Positions 47,410-56,200 of a stretch of 64,000 bases of DNA are shown piece after piece. The notes under the pieces are model-generated. The model searched no databases. It saw only the letters and a program-made list of their open reading frames with translations, and was not told where the DNA came from. The first letter of the stretch is position 1. Each line of letters opens with the position of its first letter. Source of the DNA: Kitasatospora sp. MAP12-44 (GTDB taxonomy: Bacteria > Actinomycetota > Actinomycetes > Streptomycetales > Streptomycetaceae); NCBI RefSeq assembly GCF_029892095.1, contig NZ_JARZAE010000004.1, positions 2,852,001 to 2,916,000 of the forward strand, given 5' to 3'. The translations under genes were made by a program, and so were the position numbers.

Positions 47410-48813
47410 TCATCGCCTCCGGCCGAGCAGCAGACGGGCCTCACCGACGGTGATCACCGAGCCGGTGATCAGGACTCCGGCGCCGATCAGGTCGCCGCTC
47501 TCCTCGGCCAGGGTGACGGCCGCCTCGATCGCGTCGTCCAGGTTGGTCTCGACCTGGACCCGGTCCTCACCGAAGACCTCCACCGCCTGGGCGGCCAGCG
47601 CGTCCACCGGCATCGCGCGGTGGGTGGAGTTCTGGGTGACCACGATCTCGTTCAGGATCGGCTCGAAGGCCTCCAGCAGGCCGGTGACGTCCTTGTCGCC
47701 GCTGGTGCCGATCACGCCGACCAGCCGGGTGAAGGCGAAGGCCTCGGTGATCGCGGCCGCCGTCACCTGGGCGCCGGCCGGGTTGTGCGCGGCGTCCAGC
47801 ACGATGGTGGGGCTGCGCCGGACGACCTCCAGGCGGCCCGGGGAGCTCACCGTGGAGAGCGCGCCGCGCACCTTGTCGAGGTCCAGGCCGCCCTGGCGGG
47901 CCGCGCCGATGCCGAAGAAGGCCTCGACCGCGGCCAGCGCCAGCGCCGCGTTGTGCGCCTGGTGCTCGCCGTGCAGCGGAAGGAAGATGTCCGAGTACTC
48001 GGTGCCACCGAGGCCGCGCAGCGTCACCAGCTGCCCGCCGACCGCGACCTCGCGGTTCAGCACGCCGAACTCCATGCCCTCGCGGGCCACCGTGGCGTCC
48101 ACGCGTACGGCGTGCGCGAGGATCGTCTTCGCGGCGTCCAGCGGCTGCTGGGAGACCACCGCGATGGCGCCCTGCTTGATGATGCCGGCCTTCTCCACGG
48201 CGATCTCGCCGGTGGTGTTGCCGAGCTTGTCGGTGTGGTCCAGCGAGATCGGGGTGATCACCGCGACCGAGCCGTCCAGCACGTTGGTGGCGTCCCAGCT
48301 GCCGCCCATCCCGACCTCGACCACCGCGACGTCCACCGGGGCGTCGGCGAAGGCCGCGTACGCCATGCCGGTCAGCACCTCGAAGAAGGAGAGCGGGATC
48401 GGCTGGGTCTCGTCGACCATCCGGATGTAGGGCTCGATGTCGCGGTAGGTCTCCACGAAGCGCTCGACGCTGATCGGCTGGCCGTCCAGGCTGATCCGCT
48501 CGGTCACCGACTCGACGTGCGGGCTGGTGTAGCGGCCGGTGCGCAGCTCGAAGGCGTTCAGCAGCTGCTCCACCATCCGGGCCGTGGAGGTCTTGCCGTT
48601 GGTGCCGGTGATGTGGATCGCGGGGTAGGCCCGCTGGGGCTGGCCCAGGAGATCCATCAGCGCGGCGATCCGGTCGAGCGAGGGTTCGAGTTTGTTCTCG
48701 GGCCAGCGCTTGGCCAGCTCGGCCTCGATGTCGCCAAGGCCCACCGGCTGTTCGGCGGGGTCCTCGCTGTTGGGGCGGACGGTGTACGGGTTCTGCCCGG
48801 CGCTGCTGCTCAC
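47410..48813 (-). CDS. folC: Folylpolyglutamate/dihydrofolate synthase
   Basis: 467 residues from GTG 48811-48813; another GTG lies 6 bp upstream. The Mur-ligase-like P-loop is HITGTNGKTSTARMVEQLL near residue 66, then YTSPHVESVTERISLDGQPI and DVAVVEVGMGGSWDATNVLD. LDAAHNPAGAQVTAAAI marks the C-terminal domain. It adds glutamates to folates. In the streptomycetes I recall it directly follows valS; here about 11 kb of other genes lie between. Confidence 0.96.
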   Translation of the reverse strand: MSSSAGQNPYTVRPNSEDPAEQPVGLGDIEAELAKRWPENKLEPSLDRIAALMDLLGQPQRAYPAIHITGTNGKTSTARMVEQLLNAFELRTGRYTSPHVESVTERISLDGQPISVERFVETYRDIEPYIRMVDETQPIPLSFFEVLTGMAYAAFADAPVDVAVVEVGMGGSWDATNVLDGSVAVITPISLDHTDKLGNTTGEIAVEKAGIIKQGAIAVVSQQPLDAAKTILAHAVRVDATVAREGMEFGVLNREVAVGGQLVTLRGLGGTEYSDIFLPLHGEHQAHNAALALAAVEAFFGIGAARQGGLDLDKVRGALSTVSSPGRLEVVRRSPTIVLDAAHNPAGAQVTAAAITEAFAFTRLVGVIGTSGDKDVTGLLEAFEPILNEIVVTQNSTHRAMPVDALAAQAVEVFGEDRVQVETNLDDAIEAAVTLAEESGDLIGAGVLITGSVITVGEARLLLGRRR

Positions 48814-48969
48814 GCGCACCAGTCTACGGAGTGGCCGGGGTCCGGCAGGCGACCGGGCGGCCGGGTGGGTCAGCCGCCCGGCAAAGACAGCATCGCGGTA
48901 ACGAACTGGCAAAGACTTATGAAAGGCGGATATCCGGCCCTTATCGGCGGATCCAAAAGCGCCGAGCGC

Positions 48970-49518
48970 TCAGTAGCCGGCCGCCAGCTCGACCGGAAGA
49001 CCCGACTGGCGCGCTCTCAACTCGGCCACCACATCCTGGACATCCTCCTCGGGAAGGAGTGGCAGCATCATCGCCACACCCTGCAGCAGTCCGCCCAGCA
49101 GGAAGGTGGTGTCGGCGGTGGCGGCCACCAACTCCCTTACCGTGGCGACTTCTCCGCACTGGACCGCCTCGATCAACCGGGCCGCGTCGGCGGACTCCTC
49201 GTCCACCGCCACCCCGATCGGCCCGGCCGGGGCGCGCCGGGCGAGCGTGCGCAGCACCTTGTCGCCGACCTCCGGCGCGTAGGCCTTGCGCACTGCCTCG
49301 GCCGCGACCCAGACCAGCAGCGTGACGACTTCACGCTCGGAGCGATCCCCCAGGATCCGCTCCAAGGCGTCGTCGAAGGCGAGTTGATTGCCGTGCCGGA
49401 AGGCCAGCAACAATGTCGCGGCCTGCCCCTTGGCCTCCTCCACTCGCTGCGCAGGAAGTTCGCCGGCCAACTTGTGCACTGTCACCATGCCCTGCCTTCC
49501 CATCACCGCTGCCTGCAC
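48970..49518 (-). CDS. Unknown protein at the edge of the lanthipeptide island
   Basis: Up to 182 residues from ATG 49518; ATG 49503 or 49488 (MGRQGM, MVTVHK) are also possible. The protein is soluble and mostly helical (LAFDDALERILGDRSEREVV, TVRELVAATADTTFLLGGLL), with no motif I recognise. It lies between folC (same strand) and the divergent LanKC gene, so it may be either an older neighbour of folC or part of the island. Coding bias is clear. Confidence 0.6.
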   Translation of the reverse strand: MQAAVMGRQGMVTVHKLAGELPAQRVEEAKGQAATLLLAFRHGNQLAFDDALERILGDRSEREVVTLLVWVAAEAVRKAYAPEVGDKVLRTLARRAPAGPIGVAVDEESADAARLIEAVQCGEVATVRELVAATADTTFLLGGLLQGVAMMLPLLPEEDVQDVVAELRARQSGLPVELAAGY

Positions 49519-49669
49519 CCGAAACTCAGGACACCGTATACGGCCTACCTTCCCAGGTCACCGGACCGGGCCGGTCGCGGGAAGCAAAGAATGGAAAGCG
49601 GGATTCACCCGGTCAGTCGGTTTGGCACGAACATCACCGAATTCCGTTCCCTATCGGCGAGATGGCCAC

Positions 49670-49716
49670 TCAGTGGCTTCTCAGTGGTTACCCAGTGGCC
49701 GGTGTTTCGCTACTGC
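49670..49716 (+). promoter_or_regulatory. SARP-type direct repeats upstream of the LanKC gene
   Basis: TCAGTGG at 49670-49676 and 49681-49687, and CCAGTGG at 49692-49698, give three seven-base repeats at exactly 11-bp spacing, one helical turn each. TACTGC (49711-49716) could be the -10, slightly further away than the usual 8 bp. The LanKC ATG is at 49764. This layout is that of known SARP operators; a SARP gene lies 2.6 kb away. Confidence 0.65.
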
Positions 49717-49763
49717 TCCCCGGCAACCACGCGTCCGGCTCGCCGACCTGAACGGATCCGCCG

Positions 49764-52355
49764 ATGCTCTCCTGGGAGTCCCGCCAGTCCTACACGCACG
49801 TCGACCGGCGCTGGTACGAGACGTCCAGCCGCTACCTGCCCTGCGACGACCACCTCGCGGTGTTCCGGTCCGCGGTGCCGGACGGGTGGAGCACCCGGCG
49901 GCGCGGGCTGTGGCTCATGGCCCAGCCGCCCGGGGTCGACACCCCGGCCCAGGGCTGGACGTTGAACGTCACCGCGCTGGGCGAGGAGAGCACCGAAGTG
50001 CTGCGGCTGGCGCTGCCCGTGCTGCTCGGCGCCCGGACGCCGTTCGGGTTCCTGATCGACCCGTTCTCGGTGCGGCTGACCCGCAGCAACGGCGAGTTCA
50101 TCACCGTCCACCCGGTCGACGAGGGGCAGTTCCACGCCGTCGGCGCCGCGCTCGCCACCGCGCTGGAGGGCCGGACCGGTCCGGCCGTCCGCTCCGACCG
50201 GCGCTGGCCCGGCTCGACCGCGGTCTCCTACCGCTACGGCGGCTGCGCCGCGCTCTCGCAGCTCGAGCCGGACGGCATGCGCAGTCCGATGATCACGCCG
50301 AGTGGGGCCACCGACCCGTTCCCGCCGCAGACTTCGGAGCCGGACGCGCCGCTGAACGGCCGCTACAGCCCGCACACCACGCTGAGCCTCGGCAACCGCG
50401 GCGGGGTGTACCTGGCCACCGACGCGCTCACCGGTCAGGACGTGGTGGTCAAGGAGGCCCGCCCGGGGGTGACGGTGGGAAACCCCGGCCGGCCGGCGAT
50501 CGACGTCCTGGAGAAGGAGTACCGGCTGCTCGGCGAGCTCGCCGGCACCGGGCACTTCGTGCGCCCGGTCGACTTCTTCCGCGAGCGGGACCATGCGTTC
50601 CTGGTCCAGGAGAAGCTGGCGGGGCCGCACTTCAGCCGGTACTGCGGCGAGAGCAACCCGGTCGGCACGCTCGACCTGGCACCCGAGTCGCTGCGCGCCC
50701 ACTACCTGCGCCTGCGCGGACTGTGGCGGCAGCTCGCGCAGGCGGTGGCGGCGGCACACGAGCGCGGCATCCTGCTGGGCGACCTGTCCTCCACCGATGT
50801 CCTCGTCGACCCGCAGACCGGCACGGCCAGGATCATCGACCTGGAGAGCGGCGTACGCGAGGGCGTGGACGAGCACTTGGGCGTGTACACGGTGGGCGTG
50901 GCCAGCCCGCGTCTGGTGGCGACCGGGCAGTACGACCGGGCGGGCGACTGGCACGCGCTCGGCGCGCTGATCTTCAGCTCGGTACTGGCGGTCAACAACA
51001 CCACCGGCTTCTACCGGCCCGCGTTCTCCCGCTTCCTGGCCGAACTGGCGCACGACCTGGCGCTGCCCGCCGAACTGGTCGACCTGATCGAGGACCTGAC
51101 CACCGAGGACACCCCCATGAGCGGTGCGGAGGTGCTCAAGCGGATCGACAGCCTGCCGTTCGAGGACCACCCGTCGTGGTCCGTACCGGTGCCGCTCGCG
51201 CTGCCGGCCGAGGAGCACTACGGCGACCCGCGGAAGGTGCCGGGCCTGCGGGACGCCGACCTGGCGGAGGTCACCGGGAAGGTGGCCGAGTACGCGGTGG
51301 CGGTCGCCGACCCGCAGCGCGAGGACCGGCTCTACCCGGCCGACGCGCTGGTGTTCGAGACCAACCCGCTCTCGATCGCCCACGGCGCGATGGGCGTGCT
51401 CTACGGCCTGCACCGGCTGCGCGGCAGCGTCCCGCCGACCCAGCTCGGCTGGGCGATGGCCCGCGACGTCAACCCCGCCGACTACCCCGCCGGGCTCTAC
51501 CTCGGACAGGCCGGCATCGCCTGGGCGCTGGACGAGCTCGGCCACCCCGAGGCCGCGTTGGGCCTGCTGGAGCGCACCCGCGAGCACCCGCTGCGGTTCG
51601 CCGTGCCGGGCATCCTGCACGGCACGGCCGGCTACGGGATGGCCTGCCTGCGACTGTGGCACCGCCAGGGCGCGCAGCGGCTGCTGGAGGACGCGCGTGC
51701 GGCCGGCGAGGCGCTCGCGGCCGGCTGCGTGCGCGACGCGTTCGGCGCCCACTGGGCCGAGCCGGGCGGGCCGGGCTCGGAGCCGCTGATCCGGGTCGGC
51801 TACGGACACGGCGCCGCCGGGATCGCGCTCTTCCTGCTCTACCTGCAGCTGGCCACCGGCGAGGAGCGCTGGTACGAACTGGGCCGAGCCGCACTCGCGT
51901 TCGACCTGCGCCAGGGCACCCGGTTGGAGAGTTACCGGGACGAGGGCACCGCCGGCGTCAGCACCACCGTGCTGCGCTACCACGCGGTGCGCCCGGAGCC
52001 GGAGTTGGCCGCGCTGATCCCGGAGCTGCTGGCCGACTCGGCGCGCAAGTACAGCCTCTCCCCGCAGCTCTTCCACGGCCTCTCCGGCCTCGGGAACGTG
52101 CTGCTCGACGCCGGTGAACTCCTCGGCGAGGAGCGCTGGTTCGCCGAGGCGCGGCGGGTGGCCCAGGGCGTGCTGCTGAGCCGGATCGACCGGGCCGAGG
52201 GCGTGGTGTTCCCCGGCGAGCAGGCGCTGCGCGAGAGCACCGACTACGCCACCGGCTCGATCGGCGTCGCGCTCTTCCTGGACCGGCTGCGCAAGGCCCG
52301 CCCGGGGCTGCGGACCAACTTCGACTTCGTTGTCGACGGGCTGCTGCCGTGCTGA
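49764..52355 (+). CDS. lanKC: Class III-type lanthipeptide synthetase (LanKC)
   Basis: 863 residues, usual length, in three parts. An N-terminal lyase-like region has RSNGEFITVHP near residue 107 where class III enzymes usually show a Gly-Ser-Gly-Lys-Phe version, so the lysine is missing. The kinase domain (residues ~205-400) has NRGGVYLATD, VVVKEARPG and LLGDLSSTDVLVD, in which the usual metal-binding Asn is Asp, and IIDLESG. The LanC-like cyclase (~500-863) has IAHGAMGVLYG, VGYGHGAAG and FHGLSGLG but no zinc-binding Cys, as in class III enzymes. It would phosphorylate, dehydrate and cyclise a Ser/Thr-bearing precursor. No class III precursor is visible beside it. A second, class II, synthetase is encoded 0.9 kb further on. 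Confidence 0.85.
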   Translation: MLSWESRQSYTHVDRRWYETSSRYLPCDDHLAVFRSAVPDGWSTRRRGLWLMAQPPGVDTPAQGWTLNVTALGEESTEVLRLALPVLLGARTPFGFLIDPFSVRLTRSNGEFITVHPVDEGQFHAVGAALATALEGRTGPAVRSDRRWPGSTAVSYRYGGCAALSQLEPDGMRSPMITPSGATDPFPPQTSEPDAPLNGRYSPHTTLSLGNRGGVYLATDALTGQDVVVKEARPGVTVGNPGRPAIDVLEKEYRLLGELAGTGHFVRPVDFFRERDHAFLVQEKLAGPHFSRYCGESNPVGTLDLAPESLRAHYLRLRGLWRQLAQAVAAAHERGILLGDLSSTDVLVDPQTGTARIIDLESGVREGVDEHLGVYTVGVASPRLVATGQYDRAGDWHALGALIFSSVLAVNNTTGFYRPAFSRFLAELAHDLALPAELVDLIEDLTTEDTPMSGAEVLKRIDSLPFEDHPSWSVPVPLALPAEEHYGDPRKVPGLRDADLAEVTGKVAEYAVAVADPQREDRLYPADALVFETNPLSIAHGAMGVLYGLHRLRGSVPPTQLGWAMARDVNPADYPAGLYLGQAGIAWALDELGHPEAALGLLERTREHPLRFAVPGILHGTAGYGMACLRLWHRQGAQRLLEDARAAGEALAAGCVRDAFGAHWAEPGGPGSEPLIRVGYGHGAAGIALFLLYLQLATGEERWYELGRAALAFDLRQGTRLESYRDEGTAGVSTTVLRYHAVRPEPELAALIPELLADSARKYSLSPQLFHGLSGLGNVLLDAGELLGEERWFAEARRVAQGVLLSRIDRAEGVVFPGEQALRESTDYATGSIGVALFLDRLRKARPGLRTNFDFVVDGLLPC

Positions 52356-52362
52356 GCGACCG

Positions 52363-53157
52363 TCAGGCCTGCCAGCGCAAGGCGGGGTCGTGCGCGAGGA
52401 CCCGACCGGTGAGGGTCGCCAGGTCCGGCCCGGGATCCACCCCGAGCTCCTCGCGCAGCACCCGGCGGGCGGCCCGCAGCGTGGCGAGCGCCTCGGCCTG
52501 GCGGCCGCAGCGGTACAGCGCCAGCGTCCGCAGCGCCCACCCCGACTCGCGCAGCGGGTAGTCGGTGGTCAGTGCCTCGGTCTCCACCAGGGTGAGCCGG
52601 TGGTCGCCGAGCGCCAGGCAGGCGGCGACCCGCAGCTCGCGGGCCAGCGAGCGCCACTCCTCCAACCGGGAGATCTCGGCGCGCACGAAGCGGGCGTCGG
52701 CCAGCTCGGCGAACGGCGGTCCCGCCCACAGCGCGAGCGCTCGGTCCGCGCAGGCCAGCGCCTCGGCCGGCCGCTCGGCGCCGGCCGCGGCGGCGGCCTG
52801 CCCGACCAGCGCGGTGAAGCGGTGGGTGTCCACCGCCTCGGGCTCGACGGCCAGCGCGTAGCCCGCGGCGTGCCGCACCAGGACGGTGGACTGCTCGCGG
52901 GCCCGGCGCTGCGGCTCCAGGGCGCGCCGCAGATCGGCGACATAGGTGTGCAGGGTCTGGCGCGGCTTGTCCGGCGGCTGGTCCTCCCAGACCGCGTCGA
53001 TGATCTGGTCCTCGCCGACCAGGCCGCCGTGCGCCAGCAGCAGAGCCACCAGCACGGCCTTGGGCCGCCGACCGCCGAGTGCCGCCCGGGTGCCGCGGAC
53101 CCTCGCCTCGACCGGCCCCAGCACGTTGATCCCCACCGCTGCCACGTTTGGATTCAT
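52363..53157 (-). CDS. SARP-family transcriptional activator
   Basis: 264 residues from ATG 53155-53157 (MNPNVAAVGINVLGPVEARV). An OmpR-like winged helix at residues ~1-95 (RRPKAVLVALLLAHGGLVGE, TLHTYVADLRRAL) is followed by a bacterial transcriptional activation domain (FTALVGQAAAAAGAERPAEA; LREELGVDPGPDLATL). This is a 'small' SARP, the class of pathway-specific antibiotic activators. It converges on lanKC with only 7 bp between stops and is divergent from lanM, with direct repeats at 11-bp spacing in both control regions, so it probably switches on both synthetases. Confidence 0.9.
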   Translation of the reverse strand: MNPNVAAVGINVLGPVEARVRGTRAALGGRRPKAVLVALLLAHGGLVGEDQIIDAVWEDQPPDKPRQTLHTYVADLRRALEPQRRAREQSTVLVRHAAGYALAVEPEAVDTHRFTALVGQAAAAAGAERPAEALACADRALALWAGPPFAELADARFVRAEISRLEEWRSLARELRVAACLALGDHRLTLVETEALTTDYPLRESGWALRTLALYRCGRQAEALATLRAARRVLREELGVDPGPDLATLTGRVLAHDPALRWQA

Positions 53158-53192
53158 AGGTCGAGCTTGGATCCCCGACGACGGCCTTCCCA

Positions 53193-53208
53193 TGGGGTGC
53201 GGCCCCCA
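53193..53208. promoter_or_regulatory. Hairpin TGGGG...CCCCA upstream of the SARP gene
   Basis: TGGGG (53193-53197) and CCCCA (53204-53208) form a small stem about 36-50 nt before the SARP start, in its presumed untranslated leader. It mirrors a similar stem at the LanM start (53264-53281). Confidence 0.35.
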
Positions 53209-53217
53209 GATTCTGTG

Positions 53218-53246
53218 CACCGCATGTTCACCGGCCGCACACCGGC
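53218..53246. promoter_or_regulatory. SARP-type direct repeats between SARP and LanM genes
   Basis: CACCGCA (53218-53224), CACCGGC (53229-53235) and CACCGGC (53240-53246) are three heptamers at exactly 11-bp spacing. Read on the minus strand they are xCGGTGx, sharing an [AG]GTG core with the xCAGTGG repeats before lanKC. On the minus strand a CAGAAT sequence follows the repeats and could be the SARP gene's -10. No good -10 is seen toward LanM. Confidence 0.6.
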
Positions 53247-53263
53247 CGCGCGGCGGACGGAAC

Positions 53264-53281
53264 ATGGGGGCCGACCCCCAT
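53264..53281. promoter_or_regulatory. Inverted repeat covering the upstream LanM start codon
   Basis: ATGGGGG (53264-53270), CCGA, CCCCCAT (53275-53281) form a perfect 7-bp stem with a 4-nt loop. It includes the first bases of the 53280 ATG and the only G-rich stretch that could act as its ribosome site, so it may block that start or favour 53316. Confidence 0.45.
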
Positions 53282-56200
53282 GTCCGCGCGTCCCATCGGT
53301 GGCATCCTCTCGACCATGAACTACGCGGGGGCGGCCACCAGTGACCGGGAGCAGGAGCTGCCCTGGTGGATCCAGGGCGTGACGCTGACCGAACGCCTCG
53401 GCCAACCGCCGGCCGACCTGCCGGCCGGGGACCGCCGGGCGGACCGCCGGCTGGAGCGCTGGCGGGCGGACTTCGCCGCCGTCGACGGCCTGTTCGAGGC
53501 CCGGTTGGCCGAGGCCGGCCTGGTCGAGGACGGGCTGCGCGCCCTGCTCGACGAGGAGCCGGCGGCGCTGGCGGCGCGGATCGAGGCGCCCGACTGGGCG
53601 CGCGCGGCCGACCGGGTGCTGGCCGCGGCACCGACCCGGGTGCCCGCCCCGACGCCTCACCAGAGCTGGGACCAGGGCTTCGCCGCGATCCTGGCGCCGT
53701 TCACCGAGGAGGCCGCCGACCGGCTGCTCGCCGCCGCCCGCGGCGCCGGGGCCGAGCGCTTCGCCGACCTCGCCGCGATCCGGGCCTGCTTCACCCGGCG
53801 GCTGGCCCAGGCACTGGTGCGCCTCGCCCGGCGCACCCTGGTGCTCGAACTCAACGTCATGCGGGTGACCGGGCGGCTGGCCGGGGAGACCTCCGAGGAG
53901 CGCTTCGCCGACTTCGTCCGGCAGAGCTCGGAGCGCTCCGGGCTGACCGCGCTGCTCACCGAGTACGCCGTCCTGGCCCGGCTGCTGGCGCAGTCCTGCC
54001 AGGACGCGGTGGACGCCTGGGCCGAGCTGCTGACCCGGCTGGGCGCGGACCGGGGCAGCGTCGCGCAGCTGCTCGGCGCGGGCGGCGGCGGTGACCCCGG
54101 GCGGCTGACCGTGGTCGACCCCGGCGCCGGGGACAGCCACCAGCGCGGCCGGGCGGTGGCGCTGCTCGGCTTCGAGTCCGGCGCCCGGCTGGTCTACAAG
54201 CCGCGGCCGCTGGACGTGCACCAGCACTTCAACGACACCGTCCGATGGCTCAACGCCAGGCTGCCCGAGCTGGGCCTGCGAACCCTGGCGGTGCTGGAGC
54301 GCCCCGGCTACGGCTGGGTGGAGTTCGTCACGGCCGGGCCCTGCGGACAGCTCGCCGAGGTCGACCGCTTCTACCACCGGCTGGGCGCGCTGCTCGCCCT
54401 GCTGCACACACTGGGCGGCACCGACATCCACTTCGAGAACCTGGTGGCCTGCGCCGACCAGCCGGTCCTGGTGGACCTGGAGACCCTCTTCCACCCGGCT
54501 CTCGCGCTGCCCGGCCGGCTGGTCGGCGACCCGGCCCTGCGGGCGTTGGACTCCTCGGTGTACCGGATCTCGCTGCTGCCGCACCTGCTGATCGGCGACC
54601 GCGGCAGCTGGGACGTCTCCGCACTCGGCGGGGACAAGGGCGCGCCGCTGCCGGTGGACGCCGTGGGCTGGGCGGCGCCGGCCACCGACGAGATGCTGCT
54701 GGTGCGCCGGCCCGCGGTCTTCAGCGGATCCGACAACCGCCCGCGCCTCGGCGGGCAGGACGCGGACCCGGCCGCCCACACCGAGTCGCTGCTCGCCGGG
54801 TTCCGGGCCGGCTACGACACGATCACCACCCACCGCGCCGAACTGACCGGCCCGGACGGGCTGCTGAGCCGCTTCACAACCGACCGCACCCGGGTGGTGG
54901 CCCGCAACACCCAGCTCTACGCGATGCTGCTCGACGAGTCGACCCACCCCGACGTGCTGCGCGACGCGCTCGACCGGGACCGGCTGCTCGACCTGCTGTG
55001 GCGCGAGTCGGCCGGCGATCCGGCCCGCTGGCCGCTGGTCCCCGCCGAGCTGGACGAGCTGTGGGCGGGCGACATCCCGCTGCTGGCCGGCCACCCGGCC
55101 GCGCGCACCCCGAGCATCGGTGGCCGGCCCGTCGAGGCCGCCTACGCCGAGAACGGCCTGGACCGGGTGCACCGCCGGCTGGGCGAGATGGGCCGCACCG
55201 ACCGCTACGACCAGGAGTGGATCATCCGGGCCGCACTGGCCACCCGCACCACCGACGCGGGCCACCGGACCGGGACGCCGCTGCCGGGCCGCCGGGAGAC
55301 GGTCGTCCCCGACCCCGATCATCTGCTGGCCGCCGCGTGCGGCATCGCCGACCAGATCCTGGCCGGCGCCCACGACGACCGCCGACGGGCCAACTGGCTG
55401 ACCCTGGAAGCCGTCGAGGAGCAGCACTGGGCGATCCTGCCGCAGGGCGCCGGGCTGGCCGGCGGCTACTGCGGGACGGCGCTGTTCCTGGCCCAACTCG
55501 CCGACCTCACCGGCACCGAGCGCTACGCGGCGGTGGCCCGCCGGGCGCTGCGGCCGGTCCCCGAGGTGCTGGCCATGCTCGCCGCGCACCCGGAGCCCCT
55601 GGCGGCGGTCGGCTGCGGCGGCTTCGAGGGCCTTGGCGGCATCGCCTACGCGCTCAGCCACCTGTCCGTCCTGCTGGCCGACCGGGAGCTCGCCGACTGG
55701 GCCGCCGAGGCCGTCCGGCTGACCGGCCTCGCGTTGAGCGCCGAGCAGGTGACGGGCGAGCAGCCGGACGCGGGCGTGCTGACCGGCCTGGCCGGCTGCC
55801 TGGCGGCCATGCTCGCGGTGCACCGGGCGACCGGGCTCGCGCAGGCCGCCGACGCCGCCGCCCGCTGCGCCCGGCAGCTGGTCGCCCGGTCGGCCGAGGA
55901 GCCGGCGGCGGGCGGCTTCGCCGACGGCGCGGCCGGGATCGGCTGGGCGCTGCTGCGCTTCGCGGCCGCCGGCGGCGGAGCGTCGTACGCCGAGGCCGGT
56001 CTGCGCCGGCTGAGCCGGCCGAGCACCCGCCGACCGCTGAACGACCTGACGGCGGACACCAGTTGGTGCCGCGGGCTGACCGGCACCGCGCTGGCGCTGG
56101 CCGACAGCGGCGCGGCTGCGGCGGACCCGGCGCTCGCCGACCGGCTTGCGTGGGCGGTGGCCAGAGTTGCCGGCCAGGGTCCGCTGCCCAATCACAGCTT

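Noticed and set aside
49662..49751. Short plus-strand frame (MATQWLLSGYPVAGV...) just before lanKC as a class III precursor
   Set aside because: It has no Cys, lacks the class III leader motif, has a poor ribosome site, and starts within the SARP-type repeats, so it would probably not be transcribed in full.
53225..53319. 31-residue plus-strand frame (MFTGRTPAARR...) before lanM as a precursor
   Set aside because: It covers the repeat operator and runs across both LanM start codons; composition is Arg/Pro-rich shadow sequence.
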